Part shown: positions 9,161 through 17,747 of the stretch, piece after piece | Position numbering within the stretch: position 1 is the stretch's first letter | Layout of the letters: the number at the start of each line of letters is the position of its first letter | DNA from: Myxococcales bacterium 68-20 | GTDB lineage: Bacteria > Myxococcota_A > Polyangia > Polyangiales > Polyangiaceae | Direction of reading: 5' to 3' | DNA: 64,000 bases | NCBI GenBank assembly: GCA_001899635.1 | Contig: MKVQ01000024.1 | Coordinates: forward strand, 115,791 to 179,790 | Translations under genes and position numbers: made by a program | The notes under the pieces: generated by a model | Told to the model about the DNA's origin: nothing | Database searches by the model: none | What the model saw: the letters and a program-made list of their open reading frames with translations, nothing else

Positions 9161-9228
9161 GCTAAGAACCTCGCGCCCGGCGCTCTGGGGAGCGCAGGGA
9201 CCGGGCGTTCGAAGGAGTCAATCTGCGC

Positions 9229-10692
9229 ATGGTCCGTCGCAATCTTCGTGTCCTCGCCGTCGTGGGCCTCGGAGCGATGGCGGCGTGTGGTGATGGGGCG
9301 AGCGTTCCCAGCTCCGGGGCGGCGGACGACGCCGGCGTCGCGCCGCAGGCCTTCGGCGAGCTCGTCTCGGTCGAGCAGATCGCCGTCTACCAGGCGGTGA
9401 AGGTATCGCTCGTCTCCGAGGGGGCGACGGTGGTGCCGAACGCGCCCGTCATCGCGAAGCGTCCCGCTCTCGTTCGGCTGCACGCGAAGGCCCCGCTCAG
9501 CACCAAGGTCCCGAAGCTCGTCGCGGAGCTTCGGGTTCGCAATCCCGGCCAGCCGGACGTCGTGCTGCAGAGCGGACCGCGCCCGCTCGGGGCGTTCCAG
9601 GAAGGCGACCTGTCGTCGTCCTTCTACTGGGAGCTCGAGGCCGAGCAGGTGACGCAGGGTGCCCAGCTCTCCGTCGAGATCCGCGACCCGAGCGGTGCCG
9701 ATCCAAGCGTCATCCGATATCCGTCGACGGGCGAGCTCTCGATGAACGTCGGAGCCTTCGAGCCGACGCTCAAGGTGAAGTTCGTCCCGATCAAGTACCA
9801 GGCGGACGGCTCGGATCGCGTGCCCGCGATGGATGACCTCACGATCGAGGGCTACCGCCAGGCGCTCTACAAGATGTACCCCGTCACCGCCGTCGACATC
9901 TCCGTGCGCGACGTCGTTGCCTGGCCGCTCGTGGTGCGAGGGGACGGCGAGGGATGGAGTCAGCTCCTCGATGCGGTCATGGAGACGCGCGAAGACGACA
10001 AGCCCGCCGACGATGTCTACTACGTCGGCGTCTTCGTGCCGGCCGCGACGCAGCGCGAGTACTGCGAGGCCGGATGCGTTCTCGGGGTCGCTCCCGCGGT
10101 CGGTCTCGCCGAGAACGTCTCGCTCCGGACCGCGATGATCGTCGGCTACCACTCGGAGCACTTGCACGGCACGCTCGCCCAGGAGCTCGCCCACGCGATG
10201 GGCCGGATGCACGCGCCTTGCGGCAACCCGGCTGCCATCGATCGGAAGTACCCGTACGACGACGCGAGCATCGGGGCCTGGGGGTGGGACCTCGAGCAGC
10301 GGAAGCTCGTCGATCCCGACGAGGTCTACGACTTCATGAGCTACTGCAACCCGGTCTGGGTCTCGGACTACACCTACGCCGGCATCTACGCCCGGATGGC
10401 GAAGGTCGATCGGGAGAAGCGCCCCGAGGTGACCGAGCCGCCGCCTTCGGCGATGAAGACGTACCACGTCGCGAAGGACGGCACGCTCCGGCCCGGGCCG
10501 ACGATCCACGGTGGCTTGGCCCGCTCCTCCGACGAGCTCGTGCTCGAGAACGGCGCGCACCAGGCGGTGGGCAAGGTGCGCGGGTCCTTCCACGCGCTGT
10601 CCAACATCGGCGGTGGCATCCTCGTGACACCGACGGAGATCCCCGCAGCGACGCTGAAGCGCGCGCGCTTCGCCCGCACCGTAGCGCAATAG
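9229..10692 (+). CDS. metalloprotease-like lipoprotein with altered zinc motif
   Basis: 487-aa lipoprotein (lipobox MAAC near residue 20). The centre resembles secreted zinc metalloproteases with the HExxHxxGxxH plus HAPCG signature, but the first zinc ligand is replaced: residues 318-328 read QELAHAMGRMH, so His is Gln while the Glu and the second and third His remain, followed by APCG. A single C-to-G change (CAC to CAG at 10180-10182) would account for it. The flanks (YPYDDASIG..WGWD, DFMSYCNP..WVSDYT) are typical of this family, including the Met-turn-like segment. It is probably a weak or inactive homologue, or one that binds metal differently. It stands alone between its neighbours. Confidence 0.72.
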   Translation: MVRRNLRVLAVVGLGAMAACGDGASVPSSGAADDAGVAPQAFGELVSVEQIAVYQAVKVSLVSEGATVVPNAPVIAKRPALVRLHAKAPLSTKVPKLVAELRVRNPGQPDVVLQSGPRPLGAFQEGDLSSSFYWELEAEQVTQGAQLSVEIRDPSGADPSVIRYPSTGELSMNVGAFEPTLKVKFVPIKYQADGSDRVPAMDDLTIEGYRQALYKMYPVTAVDISVRDVVAWPLVVRGDGEGWSQLLDAVMETREDDKPADDVYYVGVFVPAATQREYCEAGCVLGVAPAVGLAENVSLRTAMIVGYHSEHLHGTLAQELAHAMGRMHAPCGNPAAIDRKYPYDDASIGAWGWDLEQRKLVDPDEVYDFMSYCNPVWVSDYTYAGIYARMAKVDREKRPEVTEPPPSAMKTYHVAKDGTLRPGPTIHGGLARSSDELVLENGAHQAVGKVRGSFHALSNIGGGILVTPTEIPAATLKRARFARTVAQ

Positions 10693-10778
10693 TCGCGCTT
10701 GCTCGCGCTCAGGGCCGCGGCGCAGCGCGCGACTCCGGGTGGTTGGGGGCACCCGAATGGTGACACAATCGCGCGGTC

Positions 10779-12350
10779 ATGGACCGACTCGATGAGCTCC
10801 GCGCGGATTGGCACAAGGCATCGGAAAAGGACAAGCCGCACGACGTGGTGAAGGCGCTCGTGGAGCTCGAGAAACTCGAGCCGCAGGAGCCGCGCTGGTC
10901 GCAACGCCTCGGCGAATCGTACCGCCGCATCGGCCAGACGAAGGAGGCCGTCGACGCGTTCGCGCGCGCCTATCAGCGCTACTTCGACCGCGGGTTCCTT
11001 CCGCGCGCGATCGCGATGGCGAAGCTCGTGAAGTCGCTCGACGCGGCGCGAGGCGATCTGCTCGAGGCCTCGCTTCCGAAGGGCGGGCCGGGCGTGCCGC
11101 CGCCGCTGCAGTTCGGGCGCACCGTCGGAACGGCACCGCCGCTGCCGGGGACGACGAGCCGCGAAGGCGCGGAGGACACCGCTCCGATTCATCCGAAGGC
11201 CGTCGTGAAGCCCCCGCCGCTTCCCGCCGGCGACGGGCCGAAGCCCGCGCGCGGAGCTGCTCCGCCACTTCCGCCGATGCCCTCGGAGCCGCTGCCGCTC
11301 GTGACGCTGAAGCAGCCGAGCCTGCGGCCGCCGCCACTCCCGCACACGCCCGTCCGGCCCGCTCCACTGACGCGAGCGGACGACTCGATGATCGACGAGG
11401 TCCGCTTCGTCGATGCGCCCGACTCGAGCATCGAGGTCCTCCTCGTCGACCTCGTGAGCTCCGAACCCGTGATCGTCGTCGACGAGGACGAAGAAGACGA
11501 TGACGGACCGCCGACGAGGTCACTCGATGACCAGCCTCCGCGATCGCGTGAGGAGCCCGCGCACGACGCCTACGCGACGATGGCGTCGTTCCGCCTCTTC
11601 GCATCGCTCTCGCGCGATGCGCTGGTCGCCCTCGCGAGCGCTGCGGAGCTCGTCGAGTTCGTGCCCGGCGCGATGATCATCGTGCGGGACGAGCGCGCGT
11701 TCGCCCTCTACGCGATCGTCTCCGGGCTGGCCCGCGTCTCCGTGGCGGGGGCGAGCGGCGAGATCGGTCTGAAAGAGGGGGACATCTTCGGCGAGGCCTC
11801 GCTGCTCGACGAAGGGCAGCGTCAGGCGGACGTGAGGGCCGAGACGCCGCTCATGACGCTCCGGATCGAGAAGCGCGCGCTCGACGCGGTGATGAAGGAG
11901 CATCCGGAGGTCGAGGATGCGCTGTTCGATCTGCTCGCGCGCCGCCTCATCACGAACCTCATGCAGACGTCGCCGCTGTTCGCGGCGTTCGAGCCCGCGG
12001 TTCGGCTCGAGCTCGCGCAGAAGTTCGAGGTCAGGCGGGCGCCGGCGGGCACCGTCATCGCCGAGCGCGGGCGTCGGAGCGACGGCCTGTACGTCATCCT
12101 TGCGGGCAACGTCATGGCAGAGCACGAGGGCACGGCGCCCACACGTATCGCCCGCGGGACGGCCTTCGGGCACAGCTCGCTGCTCGGTACCGGGACCGCG
12201 GACGTCACCGTCCGCGCCGCGTCGGAGGCGATCCTCCTCCGGATGCCGGCGGCGGGGTTCGGGTCGCTCGCCGCGCTCTATCCGCCAGCGCTGGCTCATC
12301 TCGCAGAGACGGCGAGCGAGCCGCTCCCGATGAGCCGCCGAGCGCCCTGA
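10779..12350 (+). CDS. protein with tandem cyclic-nucleotide-binding-like domains
   Basis: 523 aa, cytoplasmic. Residues 1-90 form a helical TPR-like start (DVVKALVELEKLEP, RIGQTKEAVDAFARAYQRYF); residues 95-260 are a Pro-rich, then acidic linker; two cNMP-binding folds follow, about 270-385 (FRLFASLSRDALVALA, GDIFGEASLLD) and 395-510 (TSPLFAAFEPAVRLELA, RSDGLYVILAGNV). The first keeps GEASLL of the phosphate-binding cassette but lacks a clear canonical Arg-Ala pair; the second is more diverged (GHSSLLG). There is no DNA-binding helix, so it is not a CRP-type regulator. Ligand binding is uncertain. Similar TPR/cNMP proteins are common in myxobacteria. Confidence 0.8.
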   Translation: MDRLDELRADWHKASEKDKPHDVVKALVELEKLEPQEPRWSQRLGESYRRIGQTKEAVDAFARAYQRYFDRGFLPRAIAMAKLVKSLDAARGDLLEASLPKGGPGVPPPLQFGRTVGTAPPLPGTTSREGAEDTAPIHPKAVVKPPPLPAGDGPKPARGAAPPLPPMPSEPLPLVTLKQPSLRPPPLPHTPVRPAPLTRADDSMIDEVRFVDAPDSSIEVLLVDLVSSEPVIVVDEDEEDDDGPPTRSLDDQPPRSREEPAHDAYATMASFRLFASLSRDALVALASAAELVEFVPGAMIIVRDERAFALYAIVSGLARVSVAGASGEIGLKEGDIFGEASLLDEGQRQADVRAETPLMTLRIEKRALDAVMKEHPEVEDALFDLLARRLITNLMQTSPLFAAFEPAVRLELAQKFEVRRAPAGTVIAERGRRSDGLYVILAGNVMAEHEGTAPTRIARGTAFGHSSLLGTGTADVTVRAASEAILLRMPAAGFGSLAALYPPALAHLAETASEPLPMSRRAP

Positions 12351-12660
12351 CGCGCCGCGCTGGAGGCGGGGCGGTCGGCGCGGGCGACGCGGGGCACCCA
12401 CCCACCCGTTACCCGCAAATCCCCGCAGTAGTGCCCGAGCCACCTGCTGAGCTGGGGCGCAGGCGCGCGCCGAGCCGTGCGCCGTCGATTGGGACGGGTC
12501 TCGCTCGGGCAAGGCGCACCTCGATGGGTGCTCGAGCGGCCTCTGCGGGTTGTTGGCACGATCCCCAATCTTCAGCCGCCTCTCTCCCTACTGTCGGGTA
12601 AGGTGGACCGCCCGCGTCGCATGGGCGCGGTCTTCATCGGAGCTTCAGCGGAGGTCTTGC
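12351..12660. other. intergenic region upstream of antiporter operon
   Basis: 310 bp without a convincing gene. Its right end holds the ribosome site GCGGAGG 7 bp before the antiporter ATG. A promoter for the antiporter/TrkA pair is expected here, but no clear -35/-10 or -24/-12 pair stands out. Confidence 0.5.
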
Positions 12661-14223
12661 ATGCGGGAGATGCTCGAGAGCTACGTCCTCGTTTTCGGCG
12701 TCGGCGCTGCCGTCGCCATCGGGGCGAAGCGCATCGGCGTTCCGTACAACGTCGCGCTCGTAGTGATCGGTCTTCTCCTCGTCTTCGCGAACGTCCTGCC
12801 GCACGCATCGCTCGAGCCAGACGTCGTCCTCGTCGCGTTCCTTCCCGTCCTCGTCTTCGAGGCCGCGCTCTTCGCCGACGCTGACAGCCTCCGGGAAGCG
12901 AGCCGGCCGATCCTCGCGCTCGCGGCTCCGGGCGTCGTGATCTCGCTCGTCGCCACCGCGGGCGTAGCGACGTTCGCGCTCGGCCTGCCGTTCTCGGCCG
13001 CCCTCCTCCTCGGCGCTCTGCTCTCCATCACCGATACCGTCAGCGTCCTCCTCGCGTTCCGGAGCATTCGCGTTCCGCACCGGCTCGCGGCGATCATGGA
13101 AGGTGAGAGTCTCTTCAACGACGGCACGGCGCTCGTCCTCGTGAGCCTCACGAGCGCGGTCGTCGTCACAGGACACGTCGACTACGCAGCGACGACGCGC
13201 GCGCTGCTCCTTGCGATCGTCGGCGGCGTCGCGGTCGGCGCCATCTTCGGATGGGTCGGTGCGGCCGCGCTGAGGCGGACCCCGGATCACCTGACCGGGA
13301 TCCTCGCCTCGGGCGTGCTCGTGTTTGCGACGTCGCTCCTCGCCGAGCGCATCCATGCGTCTCCGGTCATCGCGGTCGTCGTGGCTGCGCTCGTGGTCGG
13401 CCGCGCCGCACGTCACGCGCTCGAGCCGTCGCGTGTGCTCGCGCTTCAGGGCTTCTGGGAGGCCATCGGTTTCAGCATCAACGTCCTCCTCTTCGAGCTC
13501 GTGGGAATGCAAATCGATGCGCGCATGTTCCTGACCGAAGCGGGTTCGATCCTCGCTGCGGTCCTTGCGCTTCACATCGGTCGTGCCGTGGCCGTCTACG
13601 GCTGCTTCGCGATCCTGCGTGCGCTCGGGCGCGAACAGATCCCGATCCGCTGGCAGCACGTGATGGTCTTCGGCAACATCAAGGGAGCTCTCTCGATGGC
13701 CGCGGTCCTCGCGCTCCCGGCCGGGCTTCCGCATCGAGCGCGTCTCGTCACGATCGTCTTCGGCGTCACGTTCGTCACCCTGATGATGCAGGCGCTGCCG
13801 TTCCGTCGCTTCCTCAAGGCCTTGAACATCGCCGGCAGCACGGCCGACGCGTTCGACGTCGCGCGCGCCCGCCTCATCGCCGCGCGCCGCGGGCAGACGG
13901 AGCTCGACGGGATGCTCGGCACGGGGCTCCTCTCTCGGGCGGAGCACGCGGAGCGACGGGCAGCATTCCAGCGCATCATCATCCAGTCGGAAACCGAGCT
14001 CCGCACGCCCGAGGCGGACGCGGCCGATGACATGATCATCGACGGCGCTCTGCTGGCCGCGCAGAAGGCCGCGCTCCTCGATGCGGCGCGCCGCGGTCTC
14101 GTCGCGACGGAGACGGCGGACAAGGAGATCGCGGACATCGACCGCAGGCTCCTCAAACTCTCGGTAGCACATGGCGAAGCGGCCTCGCATACGCCGACGC
14201 TCCCGGCGGAGGAGGGAACATGA
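12661..14223 (+). CDS. CPA1-type sodium/proton antiporter
   Basis: Integral-membrane cation/proton exchanger, 520 aa: about 12 hydrophobic segments within residues 1-400 and a soluble helical tail of about 120 residues. Diagnostic sites are SITDTVSV (the conserved membrane Asp), EGESLFNDGTALV (the NHE/NhaP signature with Asn-Asp) and GNIKGALSM in the second inverted half. The ATG at 12661 is preceded by GGAGG; longer upstream frames lack it. The gene overlaps the next one by 4 bp (ATGA), so the TrkA/RCK-like protein is probably translated with it and may gate it. Whether the ion is Na+ or K+ cannot be told. Confidence 0.9.
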   Translation: MREMLESYVLVFGVGAAVAIGAKRIGVPYNVALVVIGLLLVFANVLPHASLEPDVVLVAFLPVLVFEAALFADADSLREASRPILALAAPGVVISLVATAGVATFALGLPFSAALLLGALLSITDTVSVLLAFRSIRVPHRLAAIMEGESLFNDGTALVLVSLTSAVVVTGHVDYAATTRALLLAIVGGVAVGAIFGWVGAAALRRTPDHLTGILASGVLVFATSLLAERIHASPVIAVVVAALVVGRAARHALEPSRVLALQGFWEAIGFSINVLLFELVGMQIDARMFLTEAGSILAAVLALHIGRAVAVYGCFAILRALGREQIPIRWQHVMVFGNIKGALSMAAVLALPAGLPHRARLVTIVFGVTFVTLMMQALPFRRFLKALNIAGSTADAFDVARARLIAARRGQTELDGMLGTGLLSRAEHAERRAAFQRIIIQSETELRTPEADAADDMIIDGALLAAQKAALLDAARRGLVATETADKEIADIDRRLLKLSVAHGEAASHTPTLPAEEGT

Positions 14224-14906
14224 AGATGAAGATCGTCATCGCAGGCGCCGGCCGCGGCGGCTTGAACCTCGCGGTGCACCTCCAGAAGGTCGGGCACACC
14301 GTCCTCATCCTCGAGCGAGATCCGATCGTCGCCCAGCACGCGACCGAAGCGTACGGCATCGTCGCGCTGACCGGAGACGCGACCAACGCGGCGACGCTGC
14401 GTCAGGCCCAGCCCGAGCGCGCCGACGCCGTGCTCGCGATGCTCCATCGCGATGCCGACAACCTCGGCGTCGGCCTTCTCGCGCGCTCGCTCGGAGCGAA
14501 GCGGATCATCGTCCGCATGAGGGATCCGTCGTACCGTGCCGTCTACGAGGAGGTCGGCATTCGCCAGATCCTCTCCGAGACGGAGATCCTCGTCGGTGCG
14601 CTCGCCACCGCGATCGAATACGAGGCCGTGCGCCACTCGATGGTGCTCGGATCCGGCGAGGCAATCGCGGTCGAGATAACGATCCCCGAGCGCGCCTGGG
14701 TCGTCGGCAAGGCGGTGAGCCAGCTCGCCCTGCACCCGGCGTTTCCACGATCGTGTGTCGTCGCCGGAATGTTGAAGGGGGGCGCCGTACAAGCGCCGCG
14801 CGGAGCGTCGGTCTTGGAGGGGAACATGGACCTCCTCATCGTCTCCGCGCGTGAGGACCTACCCGCGGTCGTCGACTTCTTCCTGACGGAGAACGACCCG
14901 CGATGA
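14220..14906 (+). CDS. TrkA/RCK-type NAD-binding regulatory protein
   Basis: 228-aa cytoplasmic protein. The Rossmann motif GAGRGGLNLA is at residues 9-18 with acidic strand end ILERD (30-34), then GDATNAATL near 52, a TrkA_N domain of about 125 residues and a TrkA_C-like lobe (AIAVEITIPERAWVVGKAV...) ending in SAREDL. Such proteins bind NAD(H) and gate potassium channels or CPA antiporters. The 4-bp overlap with the antiporter and a GGAGGAGGG ribosome site at the junction argue that the two form a complex. Confidence 0.88.
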   Translation: MKMKIVIAGAGRGGLNLAVHLQKVGHTVLILERDPIVAQHATEAYGIVALTGDATNAATLRQAQPERADAVLAMLHRDADNLGVGLLARSLGAKRIIVRMRDPSYRAVYEEVGIRQILSETEILVGALATAIEYEAVRHSMVLGSGEAIAVEITIPERAWVVGKAVSQLALHPAFPRSCVVAGMLKGGAVQAPRGASVLEGNMDLLIVSAREDLPAVVDFFLTENDPR

Positions 14907-15022
14907 CGTCGGAGCGAGCCAAAGGGGTCGATTGACCGATCCGCGCACGAGAGGCGCCGCCGCGCAGGCGCGTCTCACAGAGGGAAGGGGGGAGACACTC
15001 GAGTGAAGGAAGCAGTGCAGCA

Positions 15023-15247
15023 ATGAAGCAGTGGAAAGACATCGTCGGATTCGTTCTCCTGTTCGCCGGAGTCGGCGGCATCTTGGGCGGCGTCCACGGC
15101 GTGAGCGGAGGCGACAACTGGGGCGGCCCCGCGATCGGAGCCGGCGCCGTCGCGAACGTGATCGCCTATCGTGTGCTGCGCGCGTCACCGACGGCTTCGA
15201 GGCGCACGACCGACACGTCGTCGAAGAGCGGAACCTCGCAGGTCTGA
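15023..15247 (+). CDS. small membrane protein of unknown function
   Basis: 74 aa: a hydrophobic helix at about residues 8-25 (VGFVLLFAGVGGILGG), a Gly-rich turn, a second weak hydrophobic stretch (IGAGAVANVIAYRV) and a polar Ser/Thr tail. GGAAG lies about 9 bp before the ATG. No family recognised. It follows the antiporter/TrkA pair by 116 bp, so a shared transcript is possible but not shown. Confidence 0.6.
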   Translation: MKQWKDIVGFVLLFAGVGGILGGVHGVSGGDNWGGPAIGAGAVANVIAYRVLRASPTASRRTTDTSSKSGTSQV

Positions 15248-15379
15248 TCGCCCTCGGGCGGATCGAGGGATGCGCCGGCTCCGCCCGAGCGTGACGTGTC
15301 CGCGCCGTTCAGGCGCGGGCGTCGCCGGGGGCCCGGCGCATGCCGTGCCGCATCCGAAGCGTCTCGCGTCGGACGCGCG

Positions 15380-15853
15380 TCACTCGCCGGTCGCGTCGAG
15401 CGCGAGCGTGGGCGTCTCCGGTGCAATGAGCGCGGGCGCCGACGCGGGCGCGGGCAGCGGGTGCTTGCGCGGACGTCCGCGCGGGCGTCGCGGCGGCTGC
15501 GGATCGTCGGAAGAGAGGACGAGGACCTCGCCCTCGGCGCGCGCGCGCTTCGCGGGGCGGGGCAGGGCGATCGCGTCGAGGCGAGCCGAGAGCGAGGCGT
15601 TCGCCTCGGCATAGACACGCGCATACGCGAGCGCGCGCTGCGCGTGCTGCATGAGGACGTCCTGTCGCTCCTGGAGCTTGGCGCGCGCTTCGTCGAGCAC
15701 GGCCTGGGCGGCGCTCAGGGCCTCCGCCGCGGTCTCGACCTCGGCGGCAGCGCCCGAGAGCGTCGTCGCATCGACGTCGCCGAAGCGCACGTCTGCGAGG
15801 TCGGAGGCGAAGAGATCGAGCAGGGATTGGATCGGGCTGGGAATGGCGCTCAT
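15380..15853 (-). CDS. small coiled-coil protein with C-terminal AT-hook
   Basis: 157 aa. Residues 33-70 form an Ala/Glu-rich helix with coiled-coil character; residues 100-108 are basic; residues 122-132 read RRPRGRPRKHP, a textbook AT-hook (GRP core flanked by basic residues) that binds the minor groove of AT-rich DNA. The tail is Ala/Pro-rich. AT-hook proteins are known in myxobacteria (CarD-type regulators), but this one has no CarD domain. It is a candidate nucleoid or architectural DNA-binding protein. A LexA-like palindrome lies 7-22 bp before its ATG, suggesting repression at that site. Confidence 0.72.
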   Translation of the reverse strand: MSAIPSPIQSLLDLFASDLADVRFGDVDATTLSGAAAEVETAAEALSAAQAVLDEARAKLQERQDVLMQHAQRALAYARVYAEANASLSARLDAIALPRPAKRARAEGEVLVLSSDDPQPPRRPRGRPRKHPLPAPASAPALIAPETPTLALDATGE

Positions 15854-15859
15854 GATGGA

Positions 15860-15875
15860 CTGAGCATATGTTCAG
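15860..15875. promoter_or_regulatory. LexA-like 16-bp imperfect palindrome
   Basis: CTGAGCATATGTTCAG is a palindrome except for one mismatched pair (positions 5 and 12). It contains GTTCAG and a GAAC-N4-GTTC-like core, as recalled for Gram-positive and myxobacterial LexA boxes. It ends 7 bp before the start codon of the AT-hook gene, where a repressor would block initiation. No LexA gene is in the window. Confidence 0.5.
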
Positions 15876-16067
15876 TGAAGTGGTTCTGGGAAGCCCCTTC
15901 TCGCGCGGTCGCACGCTTTCCGCGCGTCCGGGCCTTCTGCCAGCGAAGGGTATGTCCGGAGCGCGTGCGCAGCGCGCAGCCGTCGATGCCCCACCGCGTC
16001 GACGGACGGGCGAAGGATTCGACGTCGACTCGCGCGGCCAGGTCCGCTCGCTGCGACCGCGCGCGGG

Positions 16068-16667
16068 TCAGTGCCCGACGGCGAGGACCGCCGTCCAATC
16101 GTTCTTCCGGTTGGCAGCGAGGAAGGGCAGTCGGTAGAGCGATACGGGCGCGTCTGGTCGCGGCGGCATCGCCCAGCAGACGGCGCCGATGAACTTGTCC
16201 GACCGGCACGACTCTGCGGCCGGAGCGCCGTCGACCACGAGCTCGACCGGCGTCGGCGCGTACCAAGGCGGCGTGCGTGCGACGGAGCTCAGGGGCAGCG
16301 GTTCGATCTCCGATGCGTCGGCCTTCCAGACCGTCAGCTTCGCGTGGTGCTCGAGCGCGCCGTAGAGCCGCTGCACGTCCTTCCCGCCGTCTTCTTCGAT
16401 CGCGATCGCCAGGCCGACGTAGAAGAACGACGTGCTCACCTCGAGCACGCCGACCGCGAGCCCCGACTGGTCCGCTGAAGCGTTCGACGGAAACGGCGCT
16501 CGAGCGGCGAACCGATGAACCGAGCGACCGAGGATCCGCAATGAAGAGCCGTCGGTGATGTAGACGCCGACGAGCAACACGGGGTCGGGCCCACCGCGCA
16601 GGAATCCGTCGTGCCCCGACGCGATCTCGAGTCGTTCGATCTTTCCGTGAAAGTAGTGAGCCGGCAT
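16068..16667 (-). CDS. hypothetical protein
   Basis: 199 aa, no signal peptide or membrane helix. Alternating hydrophobic/polar patterns (DPVLLVGVYITDGSSLRILGRSVHRF, split by turns) suggest a mostly beta protein; the single pair of Cys is near residues 156 and 166. Start MPAHYFHGKIERLEI at 16667. No family recognised. It is flanked by an AT-hook gene and a lipoprotein gene on the same strand, each separated by about 200 bp, so it is probably a separate unit. Confidence 0.65.
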   Translation of the reverse strand: MPAHYFHGKIERLEIASGHDGFLRGGPDPVLLVGVYITDGSSLRILGRSVHRFAARAPFPSNASADQSGLAVGVLEVSTSFFYVGLAIAIEEDGGKDVQRLYGALEHHAKLTVWKADASEIEPLPLSSVARTPPWYAPTPVELVVDGAPAAESCRSDKFIGAVCWAMPPRPDAPVSLYRLPFLAANRKNDWTAVLAVGH

Positions 16668-16856
16668 GGTTCGTCCTGAACCGCGTCACGGCTCCAAGCA
16701 GCCGCGACGGAGCGAGCGACGCGAGCATTATCGTCCAGCTGGCGATCCCGGGGCGGTCAAAACGCGTGTCCGCCGACAGAGAGTCGGCTCGACGGATTGA
16801 CCTGTGTCAGCAAGACGGCGCCGCCGATGCCTCCGAGCCATCCTCCGTCGCGCTGC

Positions 16857-17747
16857 CTACAAGGCAGTCGGCGCCGTCGGAGAAGGAGGAGGGGGCTCGG
16901 GCGTCGCGGGCGTAGAGGCGGGAGTCACGGCCGGCGCGGTAAACGGGGGTGGCGTGTACGCGAAGCCTCGAACGCCTTCGATCATCACTCGCTGGAGCAG
17001 CTCTCGGAAATCGGCGAGTCCTGCATCGAAGTCTTGAGGTTGATTCGCATAGCCGGCGAGGAGGAGGACGGGGAATCGCCCACGGTTGCTCGATGTGCGG
17101 CTCTTGTAGACGAAGTTCGTGTGCAGGAGCACGAGCTGGACCCGCTCCTTGCGCGCATGTGGATCGACCTTCAGTTGTTCAGTGTTTGCTACCGAGAGCG
17201 TCGCCACGTGAGCGGAGAGACCGGCGAGCGTGGCGGGGCCCTGCTCCTCGATGGCCGCCGCGTAGCGCTTCTCGATCACGACTTCTTCCTGGGGATGGAG
17301 CCGGACGACCTCGTAGCCGGCGCCGGCAACGCCCTCGACGTAGTTCTGCATCAACACGCTCAGCTTCTTCTTCCCGAGATCTTGGGAGACGGGGAACGTG
17401 CGGATGAAGATCCTGCCGTCGTGCACGAGATGCTTGAAGCGCAGGTCATAGACGTGCTGCTCAGCGCGAGTTTCGTACTTGCCGTCACCGTTCTCATCGA
17501 GCTCGACGGTGACCACGTACCCCGTCGAGTCCTTCTCTACGAGCTCCTTCCGTGCCGAGTAGTAGTAGTTATCGAGTTTCCACTCGGTGCTCATCAAACT
17601 GCCGTCGGTGCGGGCCTCGACGGAGTACTTGTAGACCGAGTGCTGAAATCCTCGAGGTGTCACCGTCCCAGTGCGTCCCGGTCCACAGCCGGCAGTCACG
17701 ACGCCGATGACGCCGATGAGCGCGCCCAGCGACACCCGAGAGCTCAT
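16857..17747 (-). CDS. lipoprotein of unknown function
   Basis: 296 aa from the ATG at 17747 (an ATG three codons upstream is also possible). Signal peptide with lipobox VTAGC. The mature protein is unusually rich in Tyr/Lys (VYKYSVEAR, WKLDNYYYSARKELVEKD) and ends in a Pro/Thr tail (TPPPFTAPAVTPASTPAT). Short beta-strand patterns dominate; no catalytic motif recognised. Upstream of the start an inverted repeat (GTCGGT-AA-ACCGAC, 17792-17805) lies about 45 bp from the ATG and might be an operator. Confidence 0.7.
   Translation of the reverse strand: MSSRVSLGALIGVIGVVTAGCGPGRTGTVTPRGFQHSVYKYSVEARTDGSLMSTEWKLDNYYYSARKELVEKDSTGYVVTVELDENGDGKYETRAEQHVYDLRFKHLVHDGRIFIRTFPVSQDLGKKKLSVLMQNYVEGVAGAGYEVVRLHPQEEVVIEKRYAAAIEEQGPATLAGLSAHVATLSVANTEQLKVDPHARKERVQLVLLHTNFVYKSRTSSNRGRFPVLLLAGYANQPQDFDAGLADFRELLQRVMIEGVRGFAYTPPPFTAPAVTPASTPATPEPPPPSPTAPTAL

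Noticed and set aside
12540..12600. Sigma-54 promoter at TTGGCACGATCC before the antiporter
   Set aside because: The -24-like GG is present but the required GC at -12 is not at the right spacing.
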